Shown: positions 54,180-63,401, counted from the stretch's first letter. The stretch is 64,000 nt of DNA from Phenylobacterium deserti (GCA_943332615.1 CALQQB010000003.1:1-64000); one strand, 5' to 3'. Notes: generated by a model from the sequence alone, not told the origin. A program made the numbers and translations.

Positions 54180-55196
54180 ATGAACGACCTCGCACAATTC
54201 ATCCGCGGCCTGCCCAAGGCCGAGCTGCACCTGCATATCGAGGGCAGCCTCGAACCCGAGCTGATGTTCGAGCTGGGCCGTCGCAACGGCGTCACCTTGC
54301 CGTTCGCGGACGTGGAAGCGGTGCGCGCCGCCTACGCCTTCTCCAACCTGCAGGACTTTCTGAACATCTACTACCAGGGCGCTGGGGTGTTGATCACCCA
54401 GGCCGACTTCAAGGACCTGGCGCTGGCCTATTTCCGCCGCGTCGCCGCCGACGGCTGCCGGCACGCCGAGCTGTTCTTCGATCCCCAGACCCATACCGAC
54501 CGCGGCGTCGCCTTCGCCACCGTCATGGAGGGGCTGCTGGCCGGCATGGCCGAGGCCGAGCGGGACCTGGGCGTCACCTCGTCGCTGATCCTCTGCTTCC
54601 TGCGCCACCTGGACGAGGCCGCGGCTTTCGCCACCCTGAAGGCCGCCGAGCCGTGGCTGGATCGCATCCGGGGCGTGGGCCTCGACTCATCCGAGGTGGG
54701 CCACCCGCCGCTGAAGTTCGCGCGCGTCTTCCGGGCCGCTCGCGCCAAGGGCCTCAAACTGGTCGCTCACGCCGGTGAGGAAGGGCCGCCGGAATATGTC
54801 TGGGAAGCCCTCGACATCCTCGACGTCGATCGCATCGACCACGGCAACCGCGCGCTGGAGGACCCGGCCCTGGTGAAGCGCCTGGTCCATGACGGCAAGA
54901 CGCTGACCGTCTGCCCTCTCTCGAACCTCAAGCTCTGCGTGGTGGCCGACCTGAAGGACCACCCGTTGCGGACCATGCTGGCGCTGGGCCTGAAGGCCAC
55001 CATCAACTCCGACGACCCGGCCTATTTCGGCGGCTACTTGGGCCAGAACTGGCTGGAGACCGCGGAGGCCCTGTCGCTCACGCGCGCCGAACTGGTGACG
55101 CTGGCGAAGAACAGCTTCACCGGCTCGTTCCTGCCGCCCGACGCCGTGAATCGCCACCTGGCGACGATCGACGCCTACGTGGCGGCGAACCCATAG
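54180..55196 (+). CDS. add: Adenine/adenosine deaminase
   Basis: 338 residues from ATG 54180, GGGGAGG eight bases upstream. Zinc hydrolase: LPKAELHLHIEGSLEPELMF (metal histidines), LKLVAHAGEEGPPEYVWEAL (catalytic Glu), RIDHGNRALEDPALVKRL and INSDDPAYFGGYLGQNWLET (metal Asp). The HLHIEGSLEPEL and FFDPQTHTDRGV blocks fit the adenine deaminase branch, making hypoxanthine from adenine. Substrate choice is inferred from these blocks. Confidence 0.92.
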   Translation: MNDLAQFIRGLPKAELHLHIEGSLEPELMFELGRRNGVTLPFADVEAVRAAYAFSNLQDFLNIYYQGAGVLITQADFKDLALAYFRRVAADGCRHAELFFDPQTHTDRGVAFATVMEGLLAGMAEAERDLGVTSSLILCFLRHLDEAAAFATLKAAEPWLDRIRGVGLDSSEVGHPPLKFARVFRAARAKGLKLVAHAGEEGPPEYVWEALDILDVDRIDHGNRALEDPALVKRLVHDGKTLTVCPLSNLKLCVVADLKDHPLRTMLALGLKATINSDDPAYFGGYLGQNWLETAEALSLTRAELVTLAKNSFTGSFLPPDAVNRHLATIDAYVAANP

Positions 55197-55222
55197 GTCA
55201 CGCCTTCCACCAGGGTCCATCA

Positions 55223-55252
55223 TCCCGGTCTTCGCGCGCCGCGAAACCTGGG
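55223..55252. repeat. REP-like hairpin, copy 2
   Basis: tcccggtcttcgcgcgccgc then gaaacctggg, the same hairpin as 1926-1955 with compensating changes at the stem ends. Lies in the 184-bp gap between add and the histidine kinase. Confidence 0.6.
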
Positions 55253-55380
55253 CGACACGCTGTGGGGCGGGTGTGGGGCGTTGTGGCTGAACTCCAGTCT
55301 AGGCCATGTGACACCTTCGCCCCATCTCATGCGTTACCCTGGCGCGTAGGATCAGGTTTGACCGCCTTCGGGGACCTTCT

Positions 55381-56568
55381 GTGATCGCAACCATTGAAGA
55401 TGACATCGCCGCCGTCGGCGTCATCGACGCCATTCCCAAGCTGCTGGAAGTGGTGTGTCGCTCCACCGGCATGGGGTTCGCCGCGATTGCGCGGGTGACC
55501 GAGGACCGCTGGGTGGCCTGCGCGGTGCGCGACGAGATCGGCTTCGGGCTCGTGGTGGGTGGCGAGCTGAAAGTGAAGACCACCATCTGCGACGCCATAC
55601 GCACGTCCGGCCAGGCGGTGATTATCGATGATGTGGCGGAGGACGACGATTTTCGGGGCCATCCGACGCCCGAAATGTACGGCTTCAAGAGCTACATCTC
55701 GGTGCCGATCCGGCATGATGGCGAGTTTTTCGGCACACTGTGCGCCATCGATCCGAAGCCGAGGGTCCTCAAGGCCTCCACGGCGCCAGCCCTGTTCGAG
55801 CTGTTCGCCGAGCTGATCGGGGCGCACCTGGCGGCCCGTGAGCGGCTGGCCAAGAGCCAGGCGGCCCTCCTGAGCCAGCTGGAGGCGGCAGAGCTGCGCG
55901 AGCAGTTCATGGCGGTGATGGGCCACGACCTGCGCAACCCGCTGGCCTCCATAGATGCGGCCGCGCGCCTGTTGCGGAAGACGCCGCTGAACGAGCGCGC
56001 GCAGATGCTGATCCACACCATGCAGGGCAGCGTCCAGCGGATGGCGGGCCTGATCGATAATGTGCTGGACCTGGCGCGGAGCCGGCTGGGCGGTGGATTC
56101 CAGATCGAACGGCGCCGCACGCTCGACCTGAGGTCGTCGCTGGAGCAGGTGATCGACGAGTTGCAGCTGGCCAATCCGACCCGCCGCATCCAGACACACC
56201 TGCAGTTGGACTCACCTATCGACTGCGATGGCCGCCGCATCGCGCAACTGTTCTCGAACCTGCTGGCCAACGCGCTGAACCACGGCTCGGAAGCCTCGCC
56301 GGTCCGGGCGCAGGTGAGAACCACCGACTCGATCTTCGAACTCGCGGTCTCCAACGATGGCGATCCAATTCCGCCGGCCACGATGGAGAAGCTGTTCCTC
56401 CCCTTCGAGCGCGCCTCCCAGCGGCCCCACCAGCAGGGCCTGGGCCTGGGGCTCTATATCGCCTCCGAGATCGCCCGGGCTCACGACGGGACCTTGGTGG
56501 TGACCTCCGAGGCCGGCGAGACGCGGTTCACGTTTCGGATGCCGCTGACCGCATCCGAGGCGCTGTGA
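55381..56568 (+). CDS. GAF-domain sensor histidine kinase
   Basis: 395 residues from GTG 55381. No transmembrane segment, so cytoplasmic. Residues about 15-150 are a GAF domain (LEVVCRSTGMGFAAIARVTE, IIDDVAEDDDFRGHPTPEMY). HisKA: AVMGHDLRNPLASIDAAARL with phospho-His near residue 183. HATPase: LFSNLLANALNHGSEASPV and GLGLGLYIASEIARAHDGTL. No Cys for bilin attachment is evident. No response regulator lies nearby, so it is an orphan kinase; the GAF ligand is unknown. Confidence 0.92.
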   Translation: MIATIEDDIAAVGVIDAIPKLLEVVCRSTGMGFAAIARVTEDRWVACAVRDEIGFGLVVGGELKVKTTICDAIRTSGQAVIIDDVAEDDDFRGHPTPEMYGFKSYISVPIRHDGEFFGTLCAIDPKPRVLKASTAPALFELFAELIGAHLAARERLAKSQAALLSQLEAAELREQFMAVMGHDLRNPLASIDAAARLLRKTPLNERAQMLIHTMQGSVQRMAGLIDNVLDLARSRLGGGFQIERRRTLDLRSSLEQVIDELQLANPTRRIQTHLQLDSPIDCDGRRIAQLFSNLLANALNHGSEASPVRAQVRTTDSIFELAVSNDGDPIPPATMEKLFLPFERASQRPHQQGLGLGLYIASEIARAHDGTLVVTSEAGETRFTFRMPLTASEAL

Positions 56569-56624
56569 CGATCCGTGTCCGAAACCCGCCAGCAAAGGCC
56601 GGCCGCGGCGGCTATGCTGTCGTC

Positions 56625-57161
56625 ATGATCGGGTACGCCCTGTTCGACACCGCCATCGGCTATGCCGGCATCGCCTGGAGCGAGGCCGGCCTCACGGCCT
56701 GCCACCTGCCCGAGAGGGACCAGGAGTCCGCTCGACGGAGCTTCCTGCGTCGGGTCCCCGACGCGCTGGAGGCGCCGGTTCCGGAGGCTCTGGCCGCCAC
56801 CGTCACCGATATCCAGGCCCTGATGCGCGGCGAGAAGGTCGATCTCGCGGGCGTTCCGCTGGACCTGTCGCGGACGCCGGAGTTTCACGCCCGGGTCTAT
56901 GAGATCGCCCGCGCCATCCCCGCTGGCGAGACCCTGACCTATGGCGAGATCGCCACGCAGCTGGGCGATAAACGGCTGGCCCGCGATGTCGGCGCGGCCC
57001 TGGGAAAGAACCCCTGGCCGATCGTCGTGCCCTGCCATCGGGTGACGGCGGCTGGCGGCAAGCCGGGCGGCTTCTCGGCGCGCGGCGGGGTCAACACCAA
57101 GCTGAAGCTGCTGGGCATCGAGGGCGCCCGGGCCGCCGCCCAGAGCGACCTGTTCGTATGA
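56625..57161 (+). CDS. ogt: Methylated-DNA-[protein]-cysteine S-methyltransferase
   Basis: 178 residues from ATG 56625 (MIGYALFDTAIGYAGIAWSE). Suicide repair of O6-alkylguanine. The acceptor Cys is in NPWPIVVPCHRVTAAGGKPG, near residue 137; the DNA-binding helix and Arg finger lie in TYGEIATQLGDKRLARDVGA. Single-domain form without the Ada Zn domain. An upstream frame to 56565 exists but lacks support. Starts 57 bp after the kinase. Confidence 0.93.
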   Translation: MIGYALFDTAIGYAGIAWSEAGLTACHLPERDQESARRSFLRRVPDALEAPVPEALAATVTDIQALMRGEKVDLAGVPLDLSRTPEFHARVYEIARAIPAGETLTYGEIATQLGDKRLARDVGAALGKNPWPIVVPCHRVTAAGGKPGGFSARGGVNTKLKLLGIEGARAAAQSDLFV

Positions 57162-57277
57162 GACTCGCGCTCGAGCGGCGGAATTCGCACGGCCACGCAA
57201 GGCGGCCCCGATTCTGACCCGCCGCCCGCGGTCCGGCCGAAGTCGACAGGCCCCGCGGCGCTCGCTAACACCGGCGC

Positions 57278-58129
57278 ATGGCCATCGGCGTGTTCGATTC
57301 CGGAGTGGGCGGGCTCACGGTCCACCACCGGCTCGTGGAGCGGTTCCCCAGGGCCGACTTCGTCTATCTCGCCGACCAGGCCAACGCGCCCTATGGCGGC
57401 CGGTCCGGCGAGGAGATCGTCGCGCTGACCAAGGCCGGGTGCGTGCGCCTGTTCGACGAGGGCTGCGATGTGGTGGTGCTGGCCTGCAACACCGCCGCCA
57501 GCGTGGCGCTGCGTCGGCTGCAGCAGGGCTGGGTGCCGGGCTATCGCCGCGAGATCGGCCGGCCGGTGAACATCCTGGGCATCGTGGTCCCCACCATCGA
57601 GGCGGCCACCGGCCTGCCCTGGGAGCACGAGGCCCAATGGCGCGAGGAAAAGGCCGAGAAGCTGGAGGTCCTGGGCGTGTTCTCCACCCCGGCCACTGCC
57701 AGGTCCCGTGTCTACGAGATCGAAATCGACAAGCGCCGCCAGGACGTCGCGGTGTTCTCCGAGCCCTGCCCGGAGCTGGCGCGGATGATCGAGACCGGCG
57801 CGGCGCGGGAGGCGTTGGCGGCGGTGATCGCCAGCCACGTGCAGGCGCTGAAGAGCCGCATCGGGCGCCATCCCGACCGGGCGATCCTGGGCTGCACCCA
57901 CTATGAAATCGTCGCCGACCTGTTCCAGGCGGCGCTGCCGGCCGGCACGCCGCTGATCCGTCAGCCCGACGCCACCGCCGACGCGCTCAGCCGCTATCTG
58001 GAGCGGCATCCGGAATTCCACCCGGGTCACACCGCTGTTCGGCGCTTTCTGACGACCGGGACGCCCGGCGGACAGAACAAGCTGGTTGAGACCTTCTGGG
58101 GGGCGGCGCTAAGCTTCGAGCCGGCTTAG
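57278..58129 (+). CDS. murI: Glutamate racemase
   Basis: 283 residues. Makes D-glutamate for peptidoglycan. Catalytic pair: VVVLACNTAASVALRRLQQ (Cys near 71) and AILGCTHYEIVADLFQ (Cys in GCTHY). N-terminal GVFDSGVGGLTVHHRLVERF with substrate Asp/Ser. The start ATG 57278 is right for this. 116 bp after ogt. Confidence 0.97.
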   Translation: MAIGVFDSGVGGLTVHHRLVERFPRADFVYLADQANAPYGGRSGEEIVALTKAGCVRLFDEGCDVVVLACNTAASVALRRLQQGWVPGYRREIGRPVNILGIVVPTIEAATGLPWEHEAQWREEKAEKLEVLGVFSTPATARSRVYEIEIDKRRQDVAVFSEPCPELARMIETGAAREALAAVIASHVQALKSRIGRHPDRAILGCTHYEIVADLFQAALPAGTPLIRQPDATADALSRYLERHPEFHPGHTAVRRFLTTGTPGGQNKLVETFWGAALSFEPA

Positions 58130-58139
58130 GGGTCTTCCG

Positions 58140-58664
58140 ATGCAACGTTACGGTCTGGCTGTCGTGGCCGCGCTCGCGATCAGCAGCGCCAGCCACGCCG
58201 CGGTGGTGGACAAAGGCGCCTACGGCTTTCGCCTGAAGACCGCCCTGCAGATCGCCGCCCCGCCGGCCAAGGTCTGGCAGGCCATCGGCGAGTGGGGCCA
58301 CTGGTGGAGCGACCTGCACACCTATTCCGGCAAGGCGATCAACATCACCCTGCCGCTCGCCGCCAACGGCTGCCTCTGTGAGACCATTCCCGGCGGCGGC
58401 AGCGTGCGCCACGGGGTCGTCGAACTGGTGATCCCGAACCAGACCCTGCGCCTCGACGCCGCCTTCGGCCCGCTGCAGGACGAGGGCGTCGGCGGCGCCT
58501 ACACGCTCACGCTCAAGGCCAAGGACGGCGGCACGGAACTCACCGCCACCTATAATGTGGGTGGCGCGCGGGATGACATGATCTCGGCAGCACCCGACAT
58601 CGACGGGGTGCTGAGCGAGGCCGCGAGTCGGCTGAAACGCTACGTCGAGACCGGCAAGCCCTGA
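58140..58664 (+). CDS. Exported SRPBCC (START-like) domain protein
   Basis: 174 residues with signal peptide (MQRYGLAVVAALAISSASHA). The polyketide-cyclase/SRPBCC fold is visible in QIAAPPAKVWQAIGEWGHWW, then GSVRHGVVELVIPNQTLRLD and a helix at the end (GVLSEAASRLKRYVE). It probably binds a hydrophobic ligand in the periplasm; none known. 10 bp after murI, so likely co-transcribed. Confidence 0.83.
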   Translation: MQRYGLAVVAALAISSASHAAVVDKGAYGFRLKTALQIAAPPAKVWQAIGEWGHWWSDLHTYSGKAINITLPLAANGCLCETIPGGGSVRHGVVELVIPNQTLRLDAAFGPLQDEGVGGAYTLTLKAKDGGTELTATYNVGGARDDMISAAPDIDGVLSEAASRLKRYVETGKP

Positions 58665-59374
58665 GCCGTGGCGGCCGCGCTGGTGAGCGCCGCGTCCAGT
58701 CGCGCGCCTTCAGCGTAGGGGGCGAGGTCCGGCGTGGGCGCGCCGCCGGCGCCCATACCCGGTTCGGGCCGGGGCGCGCCTATGCGGGTCTCCACGGGGA
58801 AGACGCCCGACCAGGGAGCCCAGCCCTCGTCGGCCGGCTTTTCCCCGACGCCGCCGTCGCGCTGCTTCGCCGAGGCCTCCTCGATCTCCATCTCGACGAG
58901 GGCGATGGAGGCGATTTCCGCCTCCGTGGTGGGCCGCAGCTGCAGACGGCGGCCGGCGTAGAGCCGGTCGATGAAGTCGTCCATCGCCGCGCGCTTGGCA
59001 GCAGGATCGGTGAGCAGGCGCGCGCGGCCGAAAGCCATCACCGAGCGGTAGTTCAGCGAATGGACGATACCGGAGCGGCCGACCACGAAGCCGTCCAGAA
59101 AGCTCACCGTCACGCAGACCGGCGCGCTTTCGGCCACCGTGGCCAGCATCCGGCTGGCCGCCGCGCCGTGCCAGTACAGCTTGCGGCCCTCGCGCCAATA
59201 GGCCGTCGGGGTGACGAAGGGCTGGCCGTCGATCACGTAGCCAACATGTGCCATCACCCCGGCGTCGAGGATCTCGAACACGGCCTTCTCGTCATAACGG
59301 GCCCGCTGCGGCCGGCGACGCACCTTGGCGCGCGACGAGGGCGTGAAGGCGGGGGTGTCGGTAATGGCGTTCAT
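58640..59374 (-). CDS. Pyridoxamine 5'-phosphate oxidase family protein
   Basis: 244 residues from ATG 59374; the longer frame runs into the regulator gene. PPOX split-barrel: AGVMAHVGYVIDGQPFVTPT, WREGRKLYWHGAAASRMLAT, VCVTVSFLDGFVVGRSGIVH, SLNYRSVMAFGRARLL. The class of flavin-nucleotide binding proteins often adjoins a MocR regulator, as here. Not a vitamin B6 oxidase by this signature. Ends overlapping the SRPBCC gene by 25 bp tail to tail. Confidence 0.88.
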   Translation of the reverse strand: MNAITDTPAFTPSSRAKVRRRPQRARYDEKAVFEILDAGVMAHVGYVIDGQPFVTPTAYWREGRKLYWHGAAASRMLATVAESAPVCVTVSFLDGFVVGRSGIVHSLNYRSVMAFGRARLLTDPAAKRAAMDDFIDRLYAGRRLQLRPTTEAEIASIALVEMEIEEASAKQRDGGVGEKPADEGWAPWSGVFPVETRIGAPRPEPGMGAGGAPTPDLAPYAEGARLDAALTSAAATAQGLPVST

Positions 59375-59403
59375 GGCGGCGCGCTCCTTCGCGGAGGCCC
59401 CAG

Positions 59404-59458
59404 CTAGACCTTGCGTGGACTGTCTAGAAGGTCCAATTTTGATATCTAGAACAGACCA
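59404..59458. promoter_or_regulatory. Candidate MocR operator between PPOX and regulator genes
   Basis: CTAGA recurs at 59404, 59424 and 59446 (spacing 20 and 22 bp), and tggactgtctaga (59416-59428) is an imperfect inverted match of tctagaacagacca (59445-59458). Helix-phased repeats fit the two-site binding of MocR/PdxR regulators. Confidence 0.6.
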
Positions 59459-59470
59459 CTTGAGGCGCGG

Positions 59471-60919
59471 ATGAGCTGGGCCGAGATTTATCCCTGGAGG
59501 GCGCCGGACGCCGGCGGGCCGGTGATCCGGCAGGTCTACGACCAGGTGCGCGCGGCGATCCATGACGGCGCCCTGAAGCCGGGCGGCCGGCTGCCGTCCA
59601 GCCGCGACCTGGCGCAGCGGCTGGGCGTGGCGCGAGCCTCGGTGGTCGCGGCCTACGACCGGCTGCTGGCGGAAGGCTATGCTGAGGGGCGCAAGGGTTC
59701 GGGCACCTATGTGTCGGGCGACCTCTCCGGCGTGCTGGATCTGAAGACGCCAATCGCTCCGCGCGAGCTCGCCGCCCCGCCGCCCCGGTCGGCGATGAGC
59801 CCGGCCATGGGCCTGCCCACCCTGGAGAGCGCCCGGGTGGCCTTCTCCAACGGCCGCACCCTTATGGACGCCCGCGCCCTGGACGAATGGTCGAAGTCCA
59901 CGCGGCGCGCCCTGCGGGTCCTGGGGCCGGAGCACTTCGGCTACACCCACCCGGCCGGCGACATCCGGCTGCGTGGCGCCGTGGCCGACTACCTGCGCGC
60001 CGCCCGTGGCGTGGCCTGCGCGCCCGAGCAGGTGATCATCACCTCCGGCGCCCAGCAGGGGGTGGACCTGACGCTCCGGGTGCTGCTGAGACCTGGCGAC
60101 CGGGTTTGGCTGGAGGACCCGGGCTACCCGGCCACCTGGCGGGCGGCGGAGATGGCGGGCGCGCGCCCGGTCGCGGTGCCGGTGGACCGCCACGGCCTCG
60201 ATGTGTCTGCGGGGATCTCGGCGGCGCCCGACGCCCGGCTGGCTTTCCTGACGCCCTCGCACCAGTACCCCCTGGGTGTGGCGCTCTCGATGGGGCGCAG
60301 GCTGGAGCTGCTGGCCTGGGCGCGGGAGGCCGGCGCCTGGATCCTGGAAGACGACTATGCGGCGGAGTTCCGCTACGCCGGGGCCCCGCTGCCGGCGCTG
60401 CAGGGCCTGGGCGGCGGCGACCGGGTGATCTACGTCGGCACGCTCAACAAAGCGCTCTTCCCGGGCCTGCGGCTGGGGTATCTGGTGGCGCCGCGCGAGC
60501 TGGTCGAGACCTTCGCCGCCCACCGCTGGATGATCGACCGTCAGCCGCCCAGCCTTACCCAGGCCATCACCCTGGATTTCCTGGAAAGTGGCCAGTTCGC
60601 CGCCCACATCCGCCGTCGCCGCATCGCCTACAAGACCCAGCGCGATGCGCTGGCCGAGGCGCTGGTCCGGCGGCTGGGGTCGGTGCTGGCGGTTGAGGCG
60701 CCCGACCAGGGCATGCACCTGATCGCCGACTTCCGCGACGGCCGCCCGGACGTGGCCGCCGAGGCCGCCGCCGCCGCGCGGGGACTGACCGCCCGCGCCA
60801 TCAGCCCGCTGTACCACGACGCCCCGCCGCGTTCGGGACTGCTGCTCGGCTTCACCGGCTTCCCGGCCAGCACCATGGACGCCGACGTCGCGCGCCTGGC
60901 GGCGGCGCTTGGGGCGTAG
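59471..60919 (+). CDS. MocR-type transcriptional regulator (GntR + aminotransferase fold)
   Basis: 482 residues. N-terminal winged helix: VIRQVYDQVRAAIHDGALKP and LPSSRDLAQRLGVARASVVA. C-terminal fold-type I PLP domain: ITSGAQQGVDLTLRVLLRPG, LEDPGYPATWRAAEMAGARP, WILEDDYAAEFRYAGAPLPA and the Schiff-base region VGTLNKALFPGLRLGYLV, where Lys is kept but the usual Ser before it is Asn. Divergent from the PPOX gene, which it probably controls in response to a vitamin B6 or amine signal. Confidence 0.92.
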   Translation: MSWAEIYPWRAPDAGGPVIRQVYDQVRAAIHDGALKPGGRLPSSRDLAQRLGVARASVVAAYDRLLAEGYAEGRKGSGTYVSGDLSGVLDLKTPIAPRELAAPPPRSAMSPAMGLPTLESARVAFSNGRTLMDARALDEWSKSTRRALRVLGPEHFGYTHPAGDIRLRGAVADYLRAARGVACAPEQVIITSGAQQGVDLTLRVLLRPGDRVWLEDPGYPATWRAAEMAGARPVAVPVDRHGLDVSAGISAAPDARLAFLTPSHQYPLGVALSMGRRLELLAWAREAGAWILEDDYAAEFRYAGAPLPALQGLGGGDRVIYVGTLNKALFPGLRLGYLVAPRELVETFAAHRWMIDRQPPSLTQAITLDFLESGQFAAHIRRRRIAYKTQRDALAEALVRRLGSVLAVEAPDQGMHLIADFRDGRPDVAAEAAAAARGLTARAISPLYHDAPPRSGLLLGFTGFPASTMDADVARLAAALGA

Positions 60920-61789
60920 CTAAGTCTTGAGCTTGCGCATCCGCATCAGGCCTTCCTGGGCGCAGCTCGCCACCAGGGCCCCATCCGAGGCGCGGTAAAT
61001 GTAGCCCAGGTTGAAGCCCCGCCCGCCCGAGGCCGACGGGCTCTCCTGGTGGTAGAGATGCCATTCGTTGAAGTCGGTCGGCTGATGGAACCACATGGCG
61101 TGGTCGAGGCTGGCGGTCTGCACGCCGGGCGTCCGCCAGCTCACCCCGTGCGGCCGGATCGAGGTGCCCAGCAGGCTCATATCCGAGGCGTAGGCCAGGA
61201 TCACCTGGTGCATGTGCGGGTCCGACCCGATGGCGTCCTTGGCCTTGAACCAGACCTGCTGCACTGGCGCCCGCTTCTCCGGCGCACCCACGTCGAAGCG
61301 CCCGCCCACGGTCCGCATCTCGATCGGCTGCGGCCGGTCCAGCCAGGCCCGCATCTCTGCCGGCGCGTCCTTCAGCGCCTCGCGCTGCACGTCGATGTCG
61401 TCGTCCACCTCGTCCCAGACCGGCGCCGCGGGCATGTCCGACTGGTGCTCAAAACCCGATTCCGCCACCTGGAACGAGGCGGCCAGGTTGAAGATCTGCT
61501 GGCCATGCTGGATCGCCACAACGCGCCGCGTCGTAAAGCTGCCGCCGTCGCGCGAGCGGTCCACGTCGAAGATGATCGGCACGTTCGGGTCGCCCGGCCG
61601 GATGAAATAGCAGTGCAGTGAGTGGCAGACCCGGTCCTCGACGGTCTCGTAGGCCGCCAGCAGGGACTGGGCGATCACCTGGCCGCCATAGATCCGCTCC
61701 CGCGACTCCTCGCCCGGCGTGTCCCCCCGGAAGAGGTTCACCTCCAGCCGCTCCAGATTGAGCGCCTTCACGAGGGTCTGAGTGTCCAT
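60920..61789 (-). CDS. tesB: Acyl-CoA thioesterase II (TesB-type), copy 1
   Basis: 289 residues. Double hot-dog enzyme hydrolysing acyl-CoA to fatty acid and CoA. Motifs: NLFRGDTPGEESRERIYGGQ, VIAQSLLAAYETV, VCHSLHCYFIRPGD and SRDGGSFTTRRVVAIQHG. Second domain: HMHQVILAYASDMSLLGTSI and SLDHAMWFHQPTDFNEWHLY (catalytic Asp). Starts 2 bp after copy 2. Confidence 0.94.
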   Translation of the reverse strand: MDTQTLVKALNLERLEVNLFRGDTPGEESRERIYGGQVIAQSLLAAYETVEDRVCHSLHCYFIRPGDPNVPIIFDVDRSRDGGSFTTRRVVAIQHGQQIFNLAASFQVAESGFEHQSDMPAAPVWDEVDDDIDVQREALKDAPAEMRAWLDRPQPIEMRTVGGRFDVGAPEKRAPVQQVWFKAKDAIGSDPHMHQVILAYASDMSLLGTSIRPHGVSWRTPGVQTASLDHAMWFHQPTDFNEWHLYHQESPSASGGRGFNLGYIYRASDGALVASCAQEGLMRMRKLKT

Positions 61790-61791
61790 GT

Positions 61792-62679
61792 CTAAGCCTT
61801 CGCCTCCCGCATCCGCATCAGCCCTTCCTGAGCCACGGACGCCACCAGCGTGCCGTCCTCGGCGTAGATCGATCCCCGGATCAGGCCGCGGCCGTCCCAG
61901 GCCGACGGGCTGTCATGGGCGTAGAGGTGCCACTGGTTGAAGTCGCTGGGTTTGTGGAACCACATGGCGTGGTCCAGGCTGGCCGACTGGAACTGCGGGG
62001 TCTGCCAGTGCACCCCATGGGGCCGCATCGCCGTCGACAGCAGGTTCATGTCCGACGCATAGGCCAGGATCACCTGGTGCATGTGGGCATCGTCGCCGAC
62101 CGGGCTGTTGCAGCGGAACCAGTGCTGGGCGACCGGCTCCTTGGGTCCGGAGAGGAAATAGGTGCGCGCGTCGGCCGAGCGCATTTCGATCGGCGGCTTC
62201 TGGGCCAGCCAGCGACGGGCCTCCTCCGGCGCATTCTTCAGCATTTCGCGCATCATCTCGGTCTGGTCGCGCAGCTCGCTCCAGTGCGGGCCGGTCGGCA
62301 TCGGCGCCTGGTGGAAGAAGCCTTCCTCCGGGTCCTTGAACGAGGCGGCCAGGTTGAAGATCTGCTTGCCGCGCTGGATCGCCACCACGCGGCGCGTCGT
62401 GAAGCTGCCACCGTCACGGGACCGGTCCACCTCGAACACGATCGGCACGGTGGGGTCACCTGGCCGGATGAAGTAGCAATGCAGCGAGTGGCAGACCCGG
62501 GTGTCCACCGTCTCATAGGCGGCCAGCAGCGACTGGCCGATCACCTGGCCGCCGAAGATCCGGCCGGGTCGGTTGGCCGGCGAGGGCCCCCGGAACAGGT
62601 TCTCCTCGATCCGCTCCAGCTGCAGGGTCTCGACCAGGGTTTCGTCCTGCTCGTCTTCGGGGGGAATGGCGGCATTCAT
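61792..62679 (-). CDS. tesB: Acyl-CoA thioesterase II (TesB-type), copy 2
   Basis: 295 residues from ATG 62679 (MNAAIPPEDEQDETLVETLQ). Same motifs as copy 1: LFRGPSPANRPGRIFGGQVI, VCHSLHCYFIRPGD, SRDGGSFTTRRVVAIQRG, HMHQVILAYASDMNLLSTAM and SLDHAMWFHKPSDFNQWHLY. The divergence lies in the linker (RQTEMMREML-like versus DIDVQREALK). A tandem duplication transcribed together. Substrate lengths cannot be told apart from sequence. Confidence 0.94.
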   Translation of the reverse strand: MNAAIPPEDEQDETLVETLQLERIEENLFRGPSPANRPGRIFGGQVIGQSLLAAYETVDTRVCHSLHCYFIRPGDPTVPIVFEVDRSRDGGSFTTRRVVAIQRGKQIFNLAASFKDPEEGFFHQAPMPTGPHWSELRDQTEMMREMLKNAPEEARRWLAQKPPIEMRSADARTYFLSGPKEPVAQHWFRCNSPVGDDAHMHQVILAYASDMNLLSTAMRPHGVHWQTPQFQSASLDHAMWFHKPSDFNQWHLYAHDSPSAWDGRGLIRGSIYAEDGTLVASVAQEGLMRMREAKA

Positions 62680-62761
62680 GGGCGCGCCGCTTACGCTTGG
62701 GAACCGATGGCAGCAAGCGCCGCCTTGCGCCTGCCCTAAAGGCGCCCCCATCTAGCGCGCC

Positions 62762-63397
62762 ATGGGGGAGCCCGCCGAAACGATCCGGCCAGACGCTATT
62801 CAACCCGTCTGGCGCACACGGCTGGCGGCGGTGGCGATCGCCTGGATGGGCCTTGTCGTCGGCACGACGCTCGCCTCCTCGCGCCTACTTGAGACCTTGC
62901 CGGGCGAGGTCGTGCCGTTCGTGGCGGTCAGCCTCTACATCACCCCGATCCCGATCCTGCTGGTCTGGAGCTTCTGGACCATGCTGCGCGAGCCGGTGAC
63001 CGGCTGGCTGGCGCCCACGGCCGTCCTGGCCTTCTCCGGCGGCTTTGTGGCCGCCGCCCCCGTGCTGTTCGACGCCGGGGTGGCGCTGAACTTCGCCGCC
63101 CACCGCCCGGCTTACGACGCCCTGATCGCCGATGTCGCCCTGGGCCGGTTGGCGGTCGACCCGGACGCACCCGGCTGGACCATGGGCACCCGTGGCGAGG
63201 TGGCCTACGGCTTCCAGGCCCGGCGCCGCGACCTGGTCCAGTTCCCGTGGAGCGACAACAGCTACCTAGCCTCCGCCGTGGTCTACGACGCCCGCGCCTG
63301 CGGCGTCCCCCGCACCGCAGGCGCCCCGCGACGCGTCATCAGCAACTACGACCGGCACCTGGGCGGGCACTACTGCTACGTGCGAGCGTTTCCGTAG
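62762..63397 (+). CDS. Uncharacterised membrane protein
   Basis: 211 residues. Three hydrophobic segments: AVAIAWMGLVVGTTLASSRL, VVPFVAVSLYITPIPILLVW and LAPTAVLAFSGGFVAAAPVL. A soluble C-terminal part has a Cys pair (DARACGVPR and HYCYVRAF) and the block VAYGFQARRRDLVQFPWSDN. I do not recognise the family. It lies between tesB and trmD and is separated from trmD by a hairpin. Confidence 0.72.
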   Translation: MGEPAETIRPDAIQPVWRTRLAAVAIAWMGLVVGTTLASSRLLETLPGEVVPFVAVSLYITPIPILLVWSFWTMLREPVTGWLAPTAVLAFSGGFVAAAPVLFDAGVALNFAAHRPAYDALIADVALGRLAVDPDAPGWTMGTRGEVAYGFQARRRDLVQFPWSDNSYLASAVVYDARACGVPRTAGAPRRVISNYDRHLGGHYCYVRAFP

Positions 63398-63401
63398 TTG
63401 A

